Positions 36,551 to 46,751 of a DNA stretch of 64,000 nt are shown here, piece by piece (the first letter of the stretch is position 1; every line of letters starts with the position of its first letter). The translations under genes were made by a program, and so were the position numbers. The notes below the pieces were generated by a model that ran no database searches, was not told the DNA's origin, and was given only the letters and a program-made list of their open reading frames with translations. Source of the DNA: Caballeronia fortuita (lineage in GTDB: Bacteria > Pseudomonadota > Gammaproteobacteria > Burkholderiales > Burkholderiaceae); NCBI RefSeq assembly GCF_001544835.2, contig NZ_FCNX02000008.1:302042-366041 (forward strand), given 5' to 3'.

Positions 36551-36721
36551 GTGAACTGGAAACTGATGGCTGTGCTCGTCGCGATGTCGCTGGGACTGTT
36601 CGGCTGCGGACTTGCGGCGGCGCCGTGCCGGATCGCGTCGGCGGGTCTGAAGATCGTGCCGGTGGTCGGCCACGTCGCGGCTGCGCCGACTGACGCATGC
36701 GCGGACGTCATCGATCCCTGA
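36551..36721 (+). CDS. Small lipoprotein (56 aa, DUF6726-like)
   Basis: A GTG-started 57-codon frame read directly from the sequence. It encodes MNWKLMAVLVAMSLGLFGCG, with a lipobox LFGC placing the lipidated Cys at residue 19, then a short tail with two further Cys and a hydrophobic VPVVGHVAAAP. A GGAG ribosome-binding site lies 8 bp before the GTG. It sits 30 bp after purT and 37 bp before the lysozyme-inhibitor-like gene. The Cys pattern resembles a Burkholderia small-lipoprotein family recalled as DUF6726. Function unknown. Confidence 0.72.
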   Translation: MNWKLMAVLVAMSLGLFGCGLAAAPCRIASAGLKIVPVVGHVAAAPTDACADVIDP

Positions 36722-36758
36722 ACGCCGCATCGCGCATCGAACACACGTGAAACGAACC

Positions 36759-37115
36759 ATGAAGAAACTGCTCGCACTCATGCTCGCGGCTTTCGCCGCC
36801 GAGGCCGCTCACGCGATGCCGCTCACGGTGCCGCAAATCCAGACCGCGTCGACGCAGACGACCCGTTACGACTGCAAGGACGGCAAGAGCGTGTCCGTGC
36901 AGTACACGAATACGCGCAACCATCAGAGCTTCGCGGCGCTGACCGTCGACGGGCGCAAGCTGCTGTTCGTCAACGTGATCGCCGGCTCGGGCGCGAAGTA
37001 CGTTGCCGATCAATACACCTGGTGGACCAAGGGTCCGCAGGCCAATCTGTACGACGAGATGGCCGCGAAGGAGGCGCCGCCGCTGCTCGCGGATTGCGCG
37101 GCCCGCAAGAAGTAG
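36759..37115 (+). CDS. Exported MliC-like lysozyme-inhibitor-family protein
   Basis: 118-residue precursor with a signal peptide (MKKLLALMLAAFAAEAAHAM, cleaved near AHA). The mature part carries TRYDCKDGKSVSVQYTN and LLFVNVIAGSGAKYVADQYT, the MliC/PliC beta-barrel pattern, with Cys at both ends able to form a disulphide. MliC proteins protect against C-type lysozyme in the envelope. No lipobox is present, so it should be periplasmic rather than lipid-anchored. The function is a family inference. Confidence 0.75.
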   Translation: MKKLLALMLAAFAAEAAHAMPLTVPQIQTASTQTTRYDCKDGKSVSVQYTNTRNHQSFAALTVDGRKLLFVNVIAGSGAKYVADQYTWWTKGPQANLYDEMAAKEAPPLLADCAARKK

Positions 37116-37180
37116 GCGCGCGGCATGCTGGAAAGTCGTCCGGGCGCGCTTTCGTGTCGCCGGGGCGCTTCGGCGTGCGG

Positions 37181-37280
37181 TGCTACAATGTGCGGCTTTC
37201 CGGCTGTGAGAATCGCGGCCGGACCGGATCCCGAATTTTGCGGCATCGCCGTCCGATGCCGGGTCGAACGGCAGGCCGCG
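37181..37280 (+). promoter_or_regulatory. Extended -10 promoter and structured leader of rhlE
   Basis: TACAAT (37184-37189) with a preceding TGC extended -10 sits about 370 bp before the rhlE ATG, within the 440-bp gap 37116-37555. Just downstream is a nested hairpin. The outer stem is CGCGGCC (37214-37220) with GGCCGCG (37274-37280); the inner stem is CGGCATCG (37241-37248) with CGATGCCG (37254-37261). A second -10-like TATAGT at 37546-37551 lies next to the ATG. The rest of the gap shows no gene. Confidence 0.5.
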
Positions 37281-37555
37281 CCGAATTGCGCCGCCGCTTC
37301 GGCAGACCAGGCGATGCCGCGTGCCTTGAAGGCGTCATCGAAGCCGTGTTCCATCAGGGCGCGGGCGGGCGATGCCCGTCGACCGATCGACCGGCCGCCC
37401 TGTCAAGCGCGCACTGTGCGCCTGACCGATGCGCCGCGTGCGCCAACGAAACCATCCGCGTAAGCAACCGGTCGCGACGATCGACCGAACGACCCGACCG
37501 ATTTTTTACGCGCGCCGCCTCCCGCGGCACTTTAGCGAAAGCCAATATAGTCACC

Positions 37556-39049
<1,494 letters not shown>

Positions 39050-39053
39050 AGAA

Positions 39054-39084
39054 AAAAAAGGCAGCTCATCGGGCTGCCTTTTTT
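39054..39084. terminator. Bidirectional terminator after rhlE
   Basis: GGCAGC (39060-39065) with GCTGCC (39073-39078), extended by an A run (39054-39059) and a matching T run (39079-39084). It also serves the convergent gluQ gene. Confidence 0.88.
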
Positions 39085-39088
39085 GCGT

Positions 39089-39970
39089 CTAGCGCGCGAA
39101 GCGTCTGGCCCATTCGGCCGTCGCAATGCTGTAGAACGCGTCGAGATCATTGGCAGCGACTTCGATGTCAAGATGACGCGCAGCTTCGATGAGCGCGCCG
39201 AGCGGCGCGTTCCGGTCGAGCGGCGCGGCACCCGTCTGCTTGCTCAGCTTTTCGCCGATGCCGTTATTTACGACGGGCACGTGCAAATAAGCCGGCGTCG
39301 GCGCGTCGAGGCATTGCTGAAGATAGATCTGCCGCGCGGTCGAATCGAGCAGGTCGGCGCCGCGCACGACGTGCGTGATGCCGGCGTCGGCATCGTCGAC
39401 GACGACCGCGAGTTGGTAGGCCCATAGGCCGTCCGCGCGCTTCAGCGCGAAATCGCCGACTTCCGTGGCGAGATTCTGCGATTGCGTGCCTTGCCAGCGA
39501 TCGTCGAACGCGACGACCGCCGCCGCGCCGTCCGGCACGCGCAGCCGCCACGCGCGCGCGGGCTTGCCGTGCAGGCCGTTGCGGCACGTGCCCGGATAGG
39601 CGAGCGTCGCGTGGCGCGCGTGCGCGTCGACGAGCGAATCCGCGATTTCGCGCCGCGTGCAGCCGCACGGATAGATGAGGCTCGTCGCCTGAAGACGTTC
39701 GAACGCGGCCTGATAAGCGTCGCCACGCTCGCTTTGCCACACCGGCGGCTCATCGGAATGCATGCCGAAGTGCGCGAGCGTCGCGAGAATGTCGTCGGCG
39801 GCGCCGGGAACGGTGCGCGGCGCGTCGATATCTTCGATACGCACGATCCAGCGTCCGCGATGCGCGCGCGCATCCAGAAAACTCGCGAGCGCGCTGACGA
39901 GCGAGCCCGCATGCAGCGGGCCGGTGGGCGAGGGCGCGAATCGTCCCCGATAAGTCGCCCGATGAGTCAT
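39089..39970 (-). CDS. gluQ: Glutamyl-Q tRNA(Asp) synthetase
   Basis: 293-residue truncated GluRS paralogue that attaches glutamate to queuosine in tRNA(Asp). The HIGH-like motif is in [19 protein letters not shown] and the KMSKS-like motif is GEKLSKQTG. Zinc ligands lie in YPCGCTRRE and YPGTCRNG. The anticodon-binding domain is absent, as expected for the family. The ATG overlaps the trhO stop by one base (TAATG), so the two tRNA-modification genes are coupled. Confidence 0.95.
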   Translation of the reverse strand: MTHRATYRGRFAPSPTGPLHAGSLVSALASFLDARAHRGRWIVRIEDIDAPRTVPGAADDILATLAHFGMHSDEPPVWQSERGDAYQAAFERLQATSLIYPCGCTRREIADSLVDAHARHATLAYPGTCRNGLHGKPARAWRLRVPDGAAAVVAFDDRWQGTQSQNLATEVGDFALKRADGLWAYQLAVVVDDADAGITHVVRGADLLDSTARQIYLQQCLDAPTPAYLHVPVVNNGIGEKLSKQTGAAPLDRNAPLGALIEAARHLDIEVAANDLDAFYSIATAEWARRFAR

Positions 39971-40833
39971 TAGGCGGCGGCGCCGGCCTTCGCGTCGGGA
40001 TGGCAGGCCGGGCATGTCTCGCCCGGCTTGTAGAACGGCGACTGCTGATCTTCGACCGGCACCACCGCGCGGCAGCCGAAACATTGCGCCGTCGCGGTCG
40101 GCTGCAGGTTCGGATCGAGCGCGGTGCGGTAATCGAACACGAAACATTCGCCGTTGTAATGCGCGCCGCCCACTTCCTCGAAATACTTCAGGATGCCGCC
40201 TTCGAGCTGATAGACATGCTCGATGCCCACTTCCTTCATGTGAATCGCGGCCTTTTCGCAGCGAATGCCGCCGGTGCAGAACGACACGATCGTCTTGCCG
40301 TCCAGATCCGCGCGATTCTGTTCGATCACTTCCGGAAACTCGCTGAATTTCGTGATGCGGTAATCGAGCGCGTTATCGAACGTGCCGACATCGACTTCGA
40401 ACGCGTTGCGCGTGTCGAGCATGACGACGGGGCGGCCTTCGTCGTCGTGGCCGCGGTCGAGCCAGGCTTTCAGCGTGGGCGCGTCGACGGACGGCGCGCG
40501 GCCGAGTTCCGGCCTGATCGCGGGCTTTTTCATCGTGATGATTTCGCGCTTGAGCTTCACCAGCATGCGGCGAAACGGCTGCTTCGCGGACAGGCTTTCC
40601 TTGAACTGCAAGTCGGCGAAACGGCCGCCGAAGAGCGCGTCCGTGCGCATGTAATCGATGAATTCGCGCACTTCTGCGACCGGCCCGGCGATGAACAGAT
40701 TGATGCCCTCCGGCGCGAGCAGAATCGTGCCCTTGAGACCGAGCGCGTTGCAGCGTTCGGTGACGAGCGGCCGCCACGCGGGGCCGTCCTCGATGGTGAC
40801 GAATTTGTAGGCGGAGAGATTCAGGATGCTCAT
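39970..40833 (-). CDS. trhO: tRNA uridine 5-oxyacetic acid pathway hydroxylase TrhO (rhodanese-like, UPF0176)
   Basis: 287 residues, formerly YceA. An N-terminal ferredoxin-like domain with [19 protein letters not shown] precedes a rhodanese domain whose active-site Cys is in [15 protein letters not shown]. Downstream, two CxxC-type pairs (AQCFGCRAV and TCPACH) could bind zinc. TrhO forms 5-hydroxyuridine at the tRNA wobble position. The start at 40833 gives [12 protein letters not shown], the family N-terminus. It is coupled to gluQ downstream. Confidence 0.92.
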   Translation of the reverse strand: MSILNLSAYKFVTIEDGPAWRPLVTERCNALGLKGTILLAPEGINLFIAGPVAEVREFIDYMRTDALFGGRFADLQFKESLSAKQPFRRMLVKLKREIITMKKPAIRPELGRAPSVDAPTLKAWLDRGHDDEGRPVVMLDTRNAFEVDVGTFDNALDYRITKFSEFPEVIEQNRADLDGKTIVSFCTGGIRCEKAAIHMKEVGIEHVYQLEGGILKYFEEVGGAHYNGECFVFDYRTALDPNLQPTATAQCFGCRAVVPVEDQQSPFYKPGETCPACHPDAKAGAAA

Positions 40834-41048
40834 GATCGGATGCTGCGCAAAACGGCTGTAACGGGTAAAAAGTGCGGACGAAAGACGCGCGCGAAACACG
40901 TATTATCCCGCAAACGGCGCGCATCTTCGCCGGATTGCTGCGGGCGCGTCGCCAAGCCTTGCGCACGCGCAATTCCGGACGTGTCGCGAGGGCCTTATCC
41001 GTTCGGCCAACGCACGTTTTCACGCGGGTTCAGCCGATGACCCGCATG

Positions 41049-41054
41049 TACAAT
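41049..41054 (+). promoter_or_regulatory. TACAAT -10 element placed 6 nt before the dnaE ATG
   Basis: TACAAT ends six bases before the dnaE start codon with no ribosome-binding site between. Transcription from it would begin about at the ATG. No convincing -35 was found at 16-18 bp upstream. Confidence 0.42.
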
Positions 41055-41060
41055 ACCGCC

Positions 41061-44000
41061 ATGTCAGATCCCCGCTTCGTTCATCTCCGCGTCCACTCCG
41101 AATTCTCGATCGCCGACGGCATCGTGCGGCTGGACGACGTCGTCAAGGCTGCCGCGAAAGACGGACAAGGCGCGCTCGCGCTGACCGATCTCGGCAACGC
41201 GTTCGGTCTCGTGCGCTTTTACAAGGAAGCGCGCGGCATGGGCTTGAAACCCATCGCCGGCTGCGATGTCTGGATCACCAATCCCGCCGATCGCGACAAG
41301 CCCTCGCGCCTGCTTCTCCTCGTGCGCGACAAGGAAGGCTATCTCAACCTGTGCGAACTGCTGAGCCGCGCGTGGCTCACGAACCAGTATCGCGGCCGCG
41401 CCGAGGTCATGGTCGAGTGGCTCGAGGAAGGTCTCGCGACCGGATTGCTCGCGCTTTCCGGCGCGCAGACGGGCGACATCGGCATGGCGTTCGCCGCAGG
41501 CAACGCGCAAGCCGCGCAGCGCAACGCCGAGCGCTGGGCGAAGCTCTTTCCGGACGCGTTCTATATCGAATTGCAGCGCGCGGGCCAGCCGGGTGAGCAG
41601 GCTTACGTGCAGGAAGCGGTCAAGCTCGCGGCGAAGCTGAAGCTGCCGGTCGTCGCAACGCATCCGATGCAGTTCATGACGCCCGACGACTTCACCGCGC
41701 ACGAAGCGCGTGTGTGCATTTCGGAAGGCGATATTCTCGCGAATCCGCGTCGGCAGAAGCGCTTCACGCAAGATCAATATTTCCGCACGCAGGACGAGAT
41801 GTGCGCGCTTTTCGCGGACGTGCCGTCGGCGCTCGCGAACACCGTCGAGATCGCGAAGCGCTGCAATCTGACGCTCGAACTCGGCAAGCCGAAGCTGCCG
41901 CTTTTCCCGACACCGGACGGCATGTCGCTCGACGACTACCTCGTGCAGTTGTCGAAAGAAGGCCTCGAAGTCCGGCTGCAGCAACTCTATCCCGATGAAG
42001 CCGCGCGCGAGGCGCAGCGCGAAACCTACTACGCGCGCCTCAATTTCGAATGCGGCACGATCATCAAGATGGGCTTTCCGGGCTACTTCCTGATCGTCGC
42101 CGACTTCATCATGTGGGCGAAGAACAATGGCGTGCCGGTCGGTCCGGGACGCGGCTCGGGCGCGGGTTCGCTCGTCGCGTATGCGCTCGGCATTACCGAT
42201 CTCGATCCGCTGCGCTACAACCTGCTGTTCGAGCGCTTCCTGAATCCGGAGCGCGTGTCGATGCCCGACTTCGACATCGACTTCTGTCAGGAAGGGCGCG
42301 ACCGCGTCATCCAGTATGTGAAGGGAAAGTACGGCGCGGATGCCGTGTCGCAGATTGCGACCTTCGGCACGATGGCGGCGAAGGCGGCGGTGCGCGACAT
42401 CGGCCGCGTGCTTGATCTCGGCTACATGTTCACCGACGGCGTCGCCAAGCTGATTCCGTTCAAGCCGGGCAAGCACGTGACCATCGCGGATGCGATGAAG
42501 GAAGAGCCCACGCTTCAAGAACGCTTCGACTCCGAAGACGAAGTGCATCAGTTGCTCGAACTCGCGCAGCGCGTGGAAGGGTTGACGCGTAACGTCGGCA
42601 TGCACGCGGGCGGCGTGCTGATCGCGCCCGGCAAGCTCACGGATTTTTGTCCGCTCTATACGCAGGGCGAGGACGGCGGCGTCGTCAGTCAGTACGATAA
42701 GGACGACGTCGAAGCCGTCGGCCTCGTGAAGTTCGACTTTCTGGGTCTGACCACGCTCACGATTCTCGACTGGGCCGAGCGCTATATCCGCCGGCTCGAT
42801 CCGTCGAAGAAGGACTGGAGTCTCGCGCAGGTGCCGCTCGACGATCCGGCATCGTTCCAGATATTGAAGAAGGCGAACACCGTCGCCGTGTTCCAGCTGG
42901 AAAGCCGCGGCATGCAGGGCATGCTGAAAGACGCGCAGCCGGACCGTTTCGAGGACATCATCGCGCTCGTGGCGTTGTATCGACCGGGCCCGATGGACCT
43001 GATACCGAGCTTCTGCGCGCGTAAGCACGGACGCGAGATCGTCGAATATCCGGATCCGCGCGTCGAACCCGTTCTGAAAGAGACCTACGGCATCATGGTC
43101 TACCAGGAGCAGGTGATGCAGATGGCGCAGATCATCGGCGGCTACTCGCTCGGCGGCGCGGACTTGCTGCGCCGCGCGATGGGCAAGAAGAAGCCCGAGG
43201 AAATGGCCAAGCATCGCGAGATTTTCGCGGAAGGCGCGGCGAAGAACGGTCTCACGCGCGCGAAGGCGGACGAAACCTTCGACCTGATGGAGAAGTTCGC
43301 GGGCTACGGCTTCAACAAGTCGCACGCGGCGGCGTATGCGCTGCTCGCCTATCACACGGCGTGGCTGAAGGCGCATCATCCGGCGGAATTCATGGCGGCC
43401 AATATGTCGCTCGCCATGGACGACACCGACAAGGTCAAGATTCTGTTCGAAGACTGCCTGACGAACGGCATGGCGGTGCTGCCGCCGGACATCAACCAGT
43501 CGGCGTATCGCTTCGAACCGGTCGCGGAAGCCGATGGCAAGCGCTCGAAGACCATCCGCTACGGTCTGGGCGCGGTGAAAGGCAGCGGCCAGAACGCCAT
43601 CGAAGAGATTCTGCGTGCGCGCGAAGACGGCCCGTTCGTCGATCTCTTCGATTTCTGCGAGCGCATCGACCGGCGCGTCGTGAATCGCCGCACGGTGGAA
43701 GCCCTCATCCGCGCGGGCGCGTTCGACACGGTTCATGCGAATCGCGCTCAATTGCTCGCCTCGGTGCCGATGGCGATGGAAGCCGCCGATCAGGCCGCCG
43801 CCCACGCGATGCAGGCCGGCCTCTTCGACATGGGCGACGCGCCGCTCGCGAAGCACGAATATGTCGACGAACCCGAGTGGTCCGACAAGAAGCGTCTGCA
43901 GGAAGAGAAGACCGCGCTCGGTTTCTATCTGTCCGGCCATCTGTTCGACGCGTACAAGGGCGAAGTGCGCCGCTTCGTGCGCCAGAAGATCGGCGAACTG

Positions 44001-44573
44001 AAGGAAGGGCGCGACAAGCTCGTCGCGGGCGTCATTTCCGCGATGCGCACGCAGATGACCCAGCGCGGAAAGATGCTGATCGTCAATCTCGACGACGGCA
44101 GCGGCCAGTGCGAAGTCACCGTCTTCAACGAACAGTTCGAAGCGAACAAGGCGCTCTTCAAGGAAGACGAACTGCTCGTCGTGCAGGGCATGGCGCGCAA
44201 CGACGCGTTCACGGGCGGCATCCGCTTCACCGTCGATACCGCGATGGACCTCGAACGCGCGCGCAGCCGTTACGCGCAGTCGGTGAAGGTCGAGATGAAC
44301 GGCAACGCCGACGCCTTGCGCCTGCGCCGCGTGCTCGAAGCGCATGCGGCGGGCGAACAGGCCGCGCCGCCGCCGATGCCGGTGAAGGACAACGGCCGCC
44401 AGCGTCAGTCCGCGCCGATTCCCAACGGCCTGAACGTGAGCATCGTCTATCGCAGCGAGCATGCCGAAGGCGAAGTGCGTCTCGGCGACGCATGGCGCGT
44501 CAAGCCGACGGACGACCTCATCACGGCGCTGCGCGGCGAATTCGCGGGCAGCGCAATCGAAATCGTCTACTGA
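41061..44573 (+). CDS. dnaE: DNA polymerase III subunit alpha
   Basis: 1170-residue catalytic subunit of the replicative polymerase. The N-terminal PHP domain starts FVHLRVHSEFSIADG. The palm has catalytic aspartates in MPDFDIDFCQEGRD near residues 402-415, with PVGPGRGSGAGSLVAYALGI just before. The C-terminal OB domain, GKMLIVNLDDGSGQCEVTVF, and a tau-binding end follow. It matches the E. coli DnaE size of 1160. The ATG at 41061 gives MSDPRFVHL. The stop overlaps the next gene start (TGATG). Confidence 0.98.
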   Translation: MSDPRFVHLRVHSEFSIADGIVRLDDVVKAAAKDGQGALALTDLGNAFGLVRFYKEARGMGLKPIAGCDVWITNPADRDKPSRLLLLVRDKEGYLNLCELLSRAWLTNQYRGRAEVMVEWLEEGLATGLLALSGAQTGDIGMAFAAGNAQAAQRNAERWAKLFPDAFYIELQRAGQPGEQAYVQEAVKLAAKLKLPVVATHPMQFMTPDDFTAHEARVCISEGDILANPRRQKRFTQDQYFRTQDEMCALFADVPSALANTVEIAKRCNLTLELGKPKLPLFPTPDGMSLDDYLVQLSKEGLEVRLQQLYPDEAAREAQRETYYARLNFECGTIIKMGFPGYFLIVADFIMWAKNNGVPVGPGRGSGAGSLVAYALGITDLDPLRYNLLFERFLNPERVSMPDFDIDFCQEGRDRVIQYVKGKYGADAVSQIATFGTMAAKAAVRDIGRVLDLGYMFTDGVAKLIPFKPGKHVTIADAMKEEPTLQERFDSEDEVHQLLELAQRVEGLTRNVGMHAGGVLIAPGKLTDFCPLYTQGEDGGVVSQYDKDDVEAVGLVKFDFLGLTTLTILDWAERYIRRLDPSKKDWSLAQVPLDDPASFQILKKANTVAVFQLESRGMQGMLKDAQPDRFEDIIALVALYRPGPMDLIPSFCARKHGREIVEYPDPRVEPVLKETYGIMVYQEQVMQMAQIIGGYSLGGADLLRRAMGKKKPEEMAKHREIFAEGAAKNGLTRAKADETFDLMEKFAGYGFNKSHAAAYALLAYHTAWLKAHHPAEFMAANMSLAMDDTDKVKILFEDCLTNGMAVLPPDINQSAYRFEPVAEADGKRSKTIRYGLGAVKGSGQNAIEEILRAREDGPFVDLFDFCERIDRRVVNRRTVEALIRAGAFDTVHANRAQLLASVPMAMEAADQAAAHAMQAGLFDMGDAPLAKHEYVDEPEWSDKKRLQEEKTALGFYLSGHLFDAYKGEVRRFVRQKIGELKEGRDKLVAGVISAMRTQMTQRGKMLIVNLDDGSGQCEVTVFNEQFEANKALFKEDELLVVQGMARNDAFTGGIRFTVDTAMDLERARSRYAQSVKVEMNGNADALRLRRVLEAHAAGEQAAPPPMPVKDNGRQRQSAPIPNGLNVSIVYRSEHAEGEVRLGDAWRVKPTDDLITALRGEFAGSAIEIVY

Positions 44574-45637
44574 TGCGCATCGGCATCTCGGCGAATGCGC
44601 TCAAGCATTCCGGCGGACTCGAACGCTACGCGATGGATCTCGTGCGCGGCCTCGCCGCCGCGGGCTTCGAGGGCAAGAAGAAGCCCGCGTTCTTCGCGCG
44701 CAAGATCGATACGTCGCTGCCCGAAAGCCGTTTGATCGAGCCGCATCGCATCAAGGTATCGTTTCTGCCGGGCAAGCTGCGCGACGCGTATTTCTCTTGG
44801 GCGCTCAAGCGCGCGCGCAGGAAAGCCAGGGTCGATGTGCTCATCGGCTGCAATCGCGTGGAAGGTTCCGAGATCGCCATTTGCGGCGGCACGCATATCG
44901 GTTTTCTGCGCGCGACCGGGCGGCGAGAGAAGCGCTCGGACACGCGGCAGATCGCGCTCGAACGCCGTCAGTATGCGCAGGCGAAGGTCGTCGTCGCGCA
45001 TTCGGACATGATGAGCCACGAATTGCGCGCGTTATACGGCGTGGATGCCAGCAAGATTCGCGTGCTTCATCCGCCCGTGGACGGCGCGCGCTTTTCGCCT
45101 GTCGATGACCACGAGCGCGCGCGTCTGCGCGAACGCTTCGGTTTCAAGCCCGATGAAACCGTGCTGCTGTTTCCGTCGAGCAGTCATGAACGCAAGGGCT
45201 TGCCGCTGATCGAGAAGGGGCTCGCCGGGATGAACGTGGTGATCGCGGTGGCGGGCCGCGCGCCGGGAAAGCCGGCGGCCAACGTGCGCTATCTCGGCTA
45301 CGCGAAGAACATCGAGGATGCGTACCGCGCGGCGGACTTCACGATTCTTGCGTCGAGCTACGAGCCGTTCGGGCTCGTCGGCATCGAATCGGTGATGTGC
45401 GGCACGCCGGTGATCTTTCCTGCGTGCATCGGCTGCTGCGATGCGATCGCGGATCACGCGAAGCATGTCTTCAAATCAGGCGACGCCGCCGATCTGCGCC
45501 GCACCGTGCTCGACGCCATCGAAACGCGGCGCGGCGCGGCGCGCGTATCGGACGGCGCGGTGCGTTACGACGCGAGCGTCGACTCGCACGTGCGCGCGCT
45601 GATCGAACTTGCGCGCGCCATCGACGCAAAGCGCTGA
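44573..45637 (+). CDS. Glycosyltransferase family 4 (LPS core-type)
   Basis: 354-residue GT-B enzyme with the WaaG-like layout. The N-terminal nucleotide-fold start is MRIGISANALKHSGGLERYA, an acceptor-domain segment YAQAKVVVAHSDMM follows, and the donor-binding EX7E region is in YEPFGLVGIESVMCGTPVIF. It is cytosolic or peripheral at the inner membrane. It begins inside the dnaE stop, an unusual coupling of replication and LPS genes, and heads the envelope block. The sugar transferred is unknown. Confidence 0.88.
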   Translation: MRIGISANALKHSGGLERYAMDLVRGLAAAGFEGKKKPAFFARKIDTSLPESRLIEPHRIKVSFLPGKLRDAYFSWALKRARRKARVDVLIGCNRVEGSEIAICGGTHIGFLRATGRREKRSDTRQIALERRQYAQAKVVVAHSDMMSHELRALYGVDASKIRVLHPPVDGARFSPVDDHERARLRERFGFKPDETVLLFPSSSHERKGLPLIEKGLAGMNVVIAVAGRAPGKPAANVRYLGYAKNIEDAYRAADFTILASSYEPFGLVGIESVMCGTPVIFPACIGCCDAIADHAKHVFKSGDAADLRRTVLDAIETRRGAARVSDGAVRYDASVDSHVRALIELARAIDAKR

Positions 45638-45644
45638 GCCGCGT

Positions 45645-46406
45645 TCAGCGCACTTCGTTCATGTGCGCCAGTTTCAGGAACCGGTAGTAGACCGTCTGCG
45701 CGTTGAAGACCGCGATCATGAAGCCGGCCTTGCCGTCGAGAAAGCCGCGCCGCAGCACGTAAGTGCGCGCGAACGCCCACGCGCCGCGTGTGAGCGCAAC
45801 GCCGAAGCTGCCGCGCTTGCCGGCCGCGTGCCGTTGACGCGCGCCCGCCGTGGAGTACGCGTCGAGCTTGCGCAGCACCGCCTCGAAATCTTCGTAGGAG
45901 TAGTGCATCAATTTTCCGGACAGGCGCACGACGGGCTGCGCCGTCGAAAGCACGAGCCGTTCGTGCACGAGATCGGGCGAGAAGCGCGCAGTGCCGCGTC
46001 TGAAGAGTCGCGGTATCCAGTCCGGATACCAGCCGCTGTGCTTAACCCACACGCCGCAGAAGCTCGACAGACGGTCGATCGCGTACACGTCCGCCTGCGG
46101 ATCGGTGATCGCGGCGCGGATCGACGCAGCCAGTTCGGGCGACACGACTTCGTCGGCGTCGACGGAGAGCACCCAGTCGGTCGAGAGCGCGTCGAGCGCG
46201 CGGTTCTTCTGCGGGCCGAAGCCCGGCCAGTCGCGCGCCACGATCACGCGCGCGGAATGCGCCTCGGCGATGCCCACGGTCGCGTCGGTGCTGCCGCCAT
46301 CGACGACGACGATTTCATCGGCGAAAGAAACGGCCTGCAGGCATTGCGCGAGCCGCGCGGCCGCGTTGTGGGTGATGATGGCGATGCCGAGCGTTGGGCG
46401 GGACAT
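45645..46406 (-). CDS. Glycosyltransferase family 2 (WaaE/KdtX-like)
   Basis: 253-residue GT-A enzyme starting LGIAIITHNAAARLAQCL, with EIVVVDGGSTDATVGIA and the DxD-like VLSVDADEVVS. The later HERLVL and C-terminal GFLDGKAGFMIAVFNAQTVY match the WaaE/KdtX group, which adds glucose to the LPS inner core. It faces the other way from its neighbours and ends 7 bp from the GT4 gene. The exact linkage is not provable from sequence. Confidence 0.87.
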   Translation of the reverse strand: MSRPTLGIAIITHNAAARLAQCLQAVSFADEIVVVDGGSTDATVGIAEAHSARVIVARDWPGFGPQKNRALDALSTDWVLSVDADEVVSPELAASIRAAITDPQADVYAIDRLSSFCGVWVKHSGWYPDWIPRLFRRGTARFSPDLVHERLVLSTAQPVVRLSGKLMHYSYEDFEAVLRKLDAYSTAGARQRHAAGKRGSFGVALTRGAWAFARTYVLRRGFLDGKAGFMIAVFNAQTVYYRFLKLAHMNEVR

Positions 46407-46433
46407 GGAAGCGTTGGTGCGGCGTGCGTGTTG

Positions 46434-46523
46434 GTATAATTATTGACTGCTGGCCGGGCGTGGCGTGATGCAGAAAATTCCGCCGTGCCGGACCGGGCGC
46501 AAAGAGGCCGCGGGCCTCTTTTT
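46434..46523 (+). ncRNA. Candidate small RNA or leader with its own terminator
   Basis: In the 345-bp gap 46407-46751 a perfect TATAAT (46434-46439) is followed by a GC-rich foldable segment (46451-46497) and an ideal terminator. The terminator is AAAGAGGCC (46501-46509), loop GCG, GGCCTCTTT (46513-46521), then T to 46523. A transcript of about 78 nt is predicted. A 22-codon frame from 46468 overlaps the terminator but has no ribosome-binding site. The -35 is weak, and the same AT-rich patch may serve the minus-strand GT2 gene. 46524-46751 holds nothing recognised. Confidence 0.5.
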
Positions 46524-46751
46524 GTTGTCAGGGTAGAGTGAGGCGATAGTGTGCCTGACGGAAGCGCGTAGCAAAAGATCGTTCGAGACGGGTCTGGTTC
46601 CAGCATTCCTCGTCGATGGCCGGTTTTCGCTTCGCGAGCCGCATCGACGTCCATGAAAACAACGCGGCCTGACGAACTCCATCCGCCAGGCAGGGCACGC
46701 AATGCACCTGCTTCGTCCAAGGGGCACCGCGAGTAATCCCGTTTCGATTCT

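Noticed and set aside
37546..37551. TATAGT as a leaderless promoter of rhlE
   Set aside because: It ends only 4 nt before the ATG, so transcription would start inside the codon; the upstream extended -10 is more plausible.
41064..44462. 1132-codon open frame antisense to dnaE
   Set aside because: Typical high-GC antisense shadow with low-complexity Arg/Glu/Leu composition and no motifs.
46468..46536. 22-codon leader peptide overlapping the small-RNA terminator
   Set aside because: No ribosome-binding site and no run of regulatory codons as in attenuator peptides; kept only as a remark.
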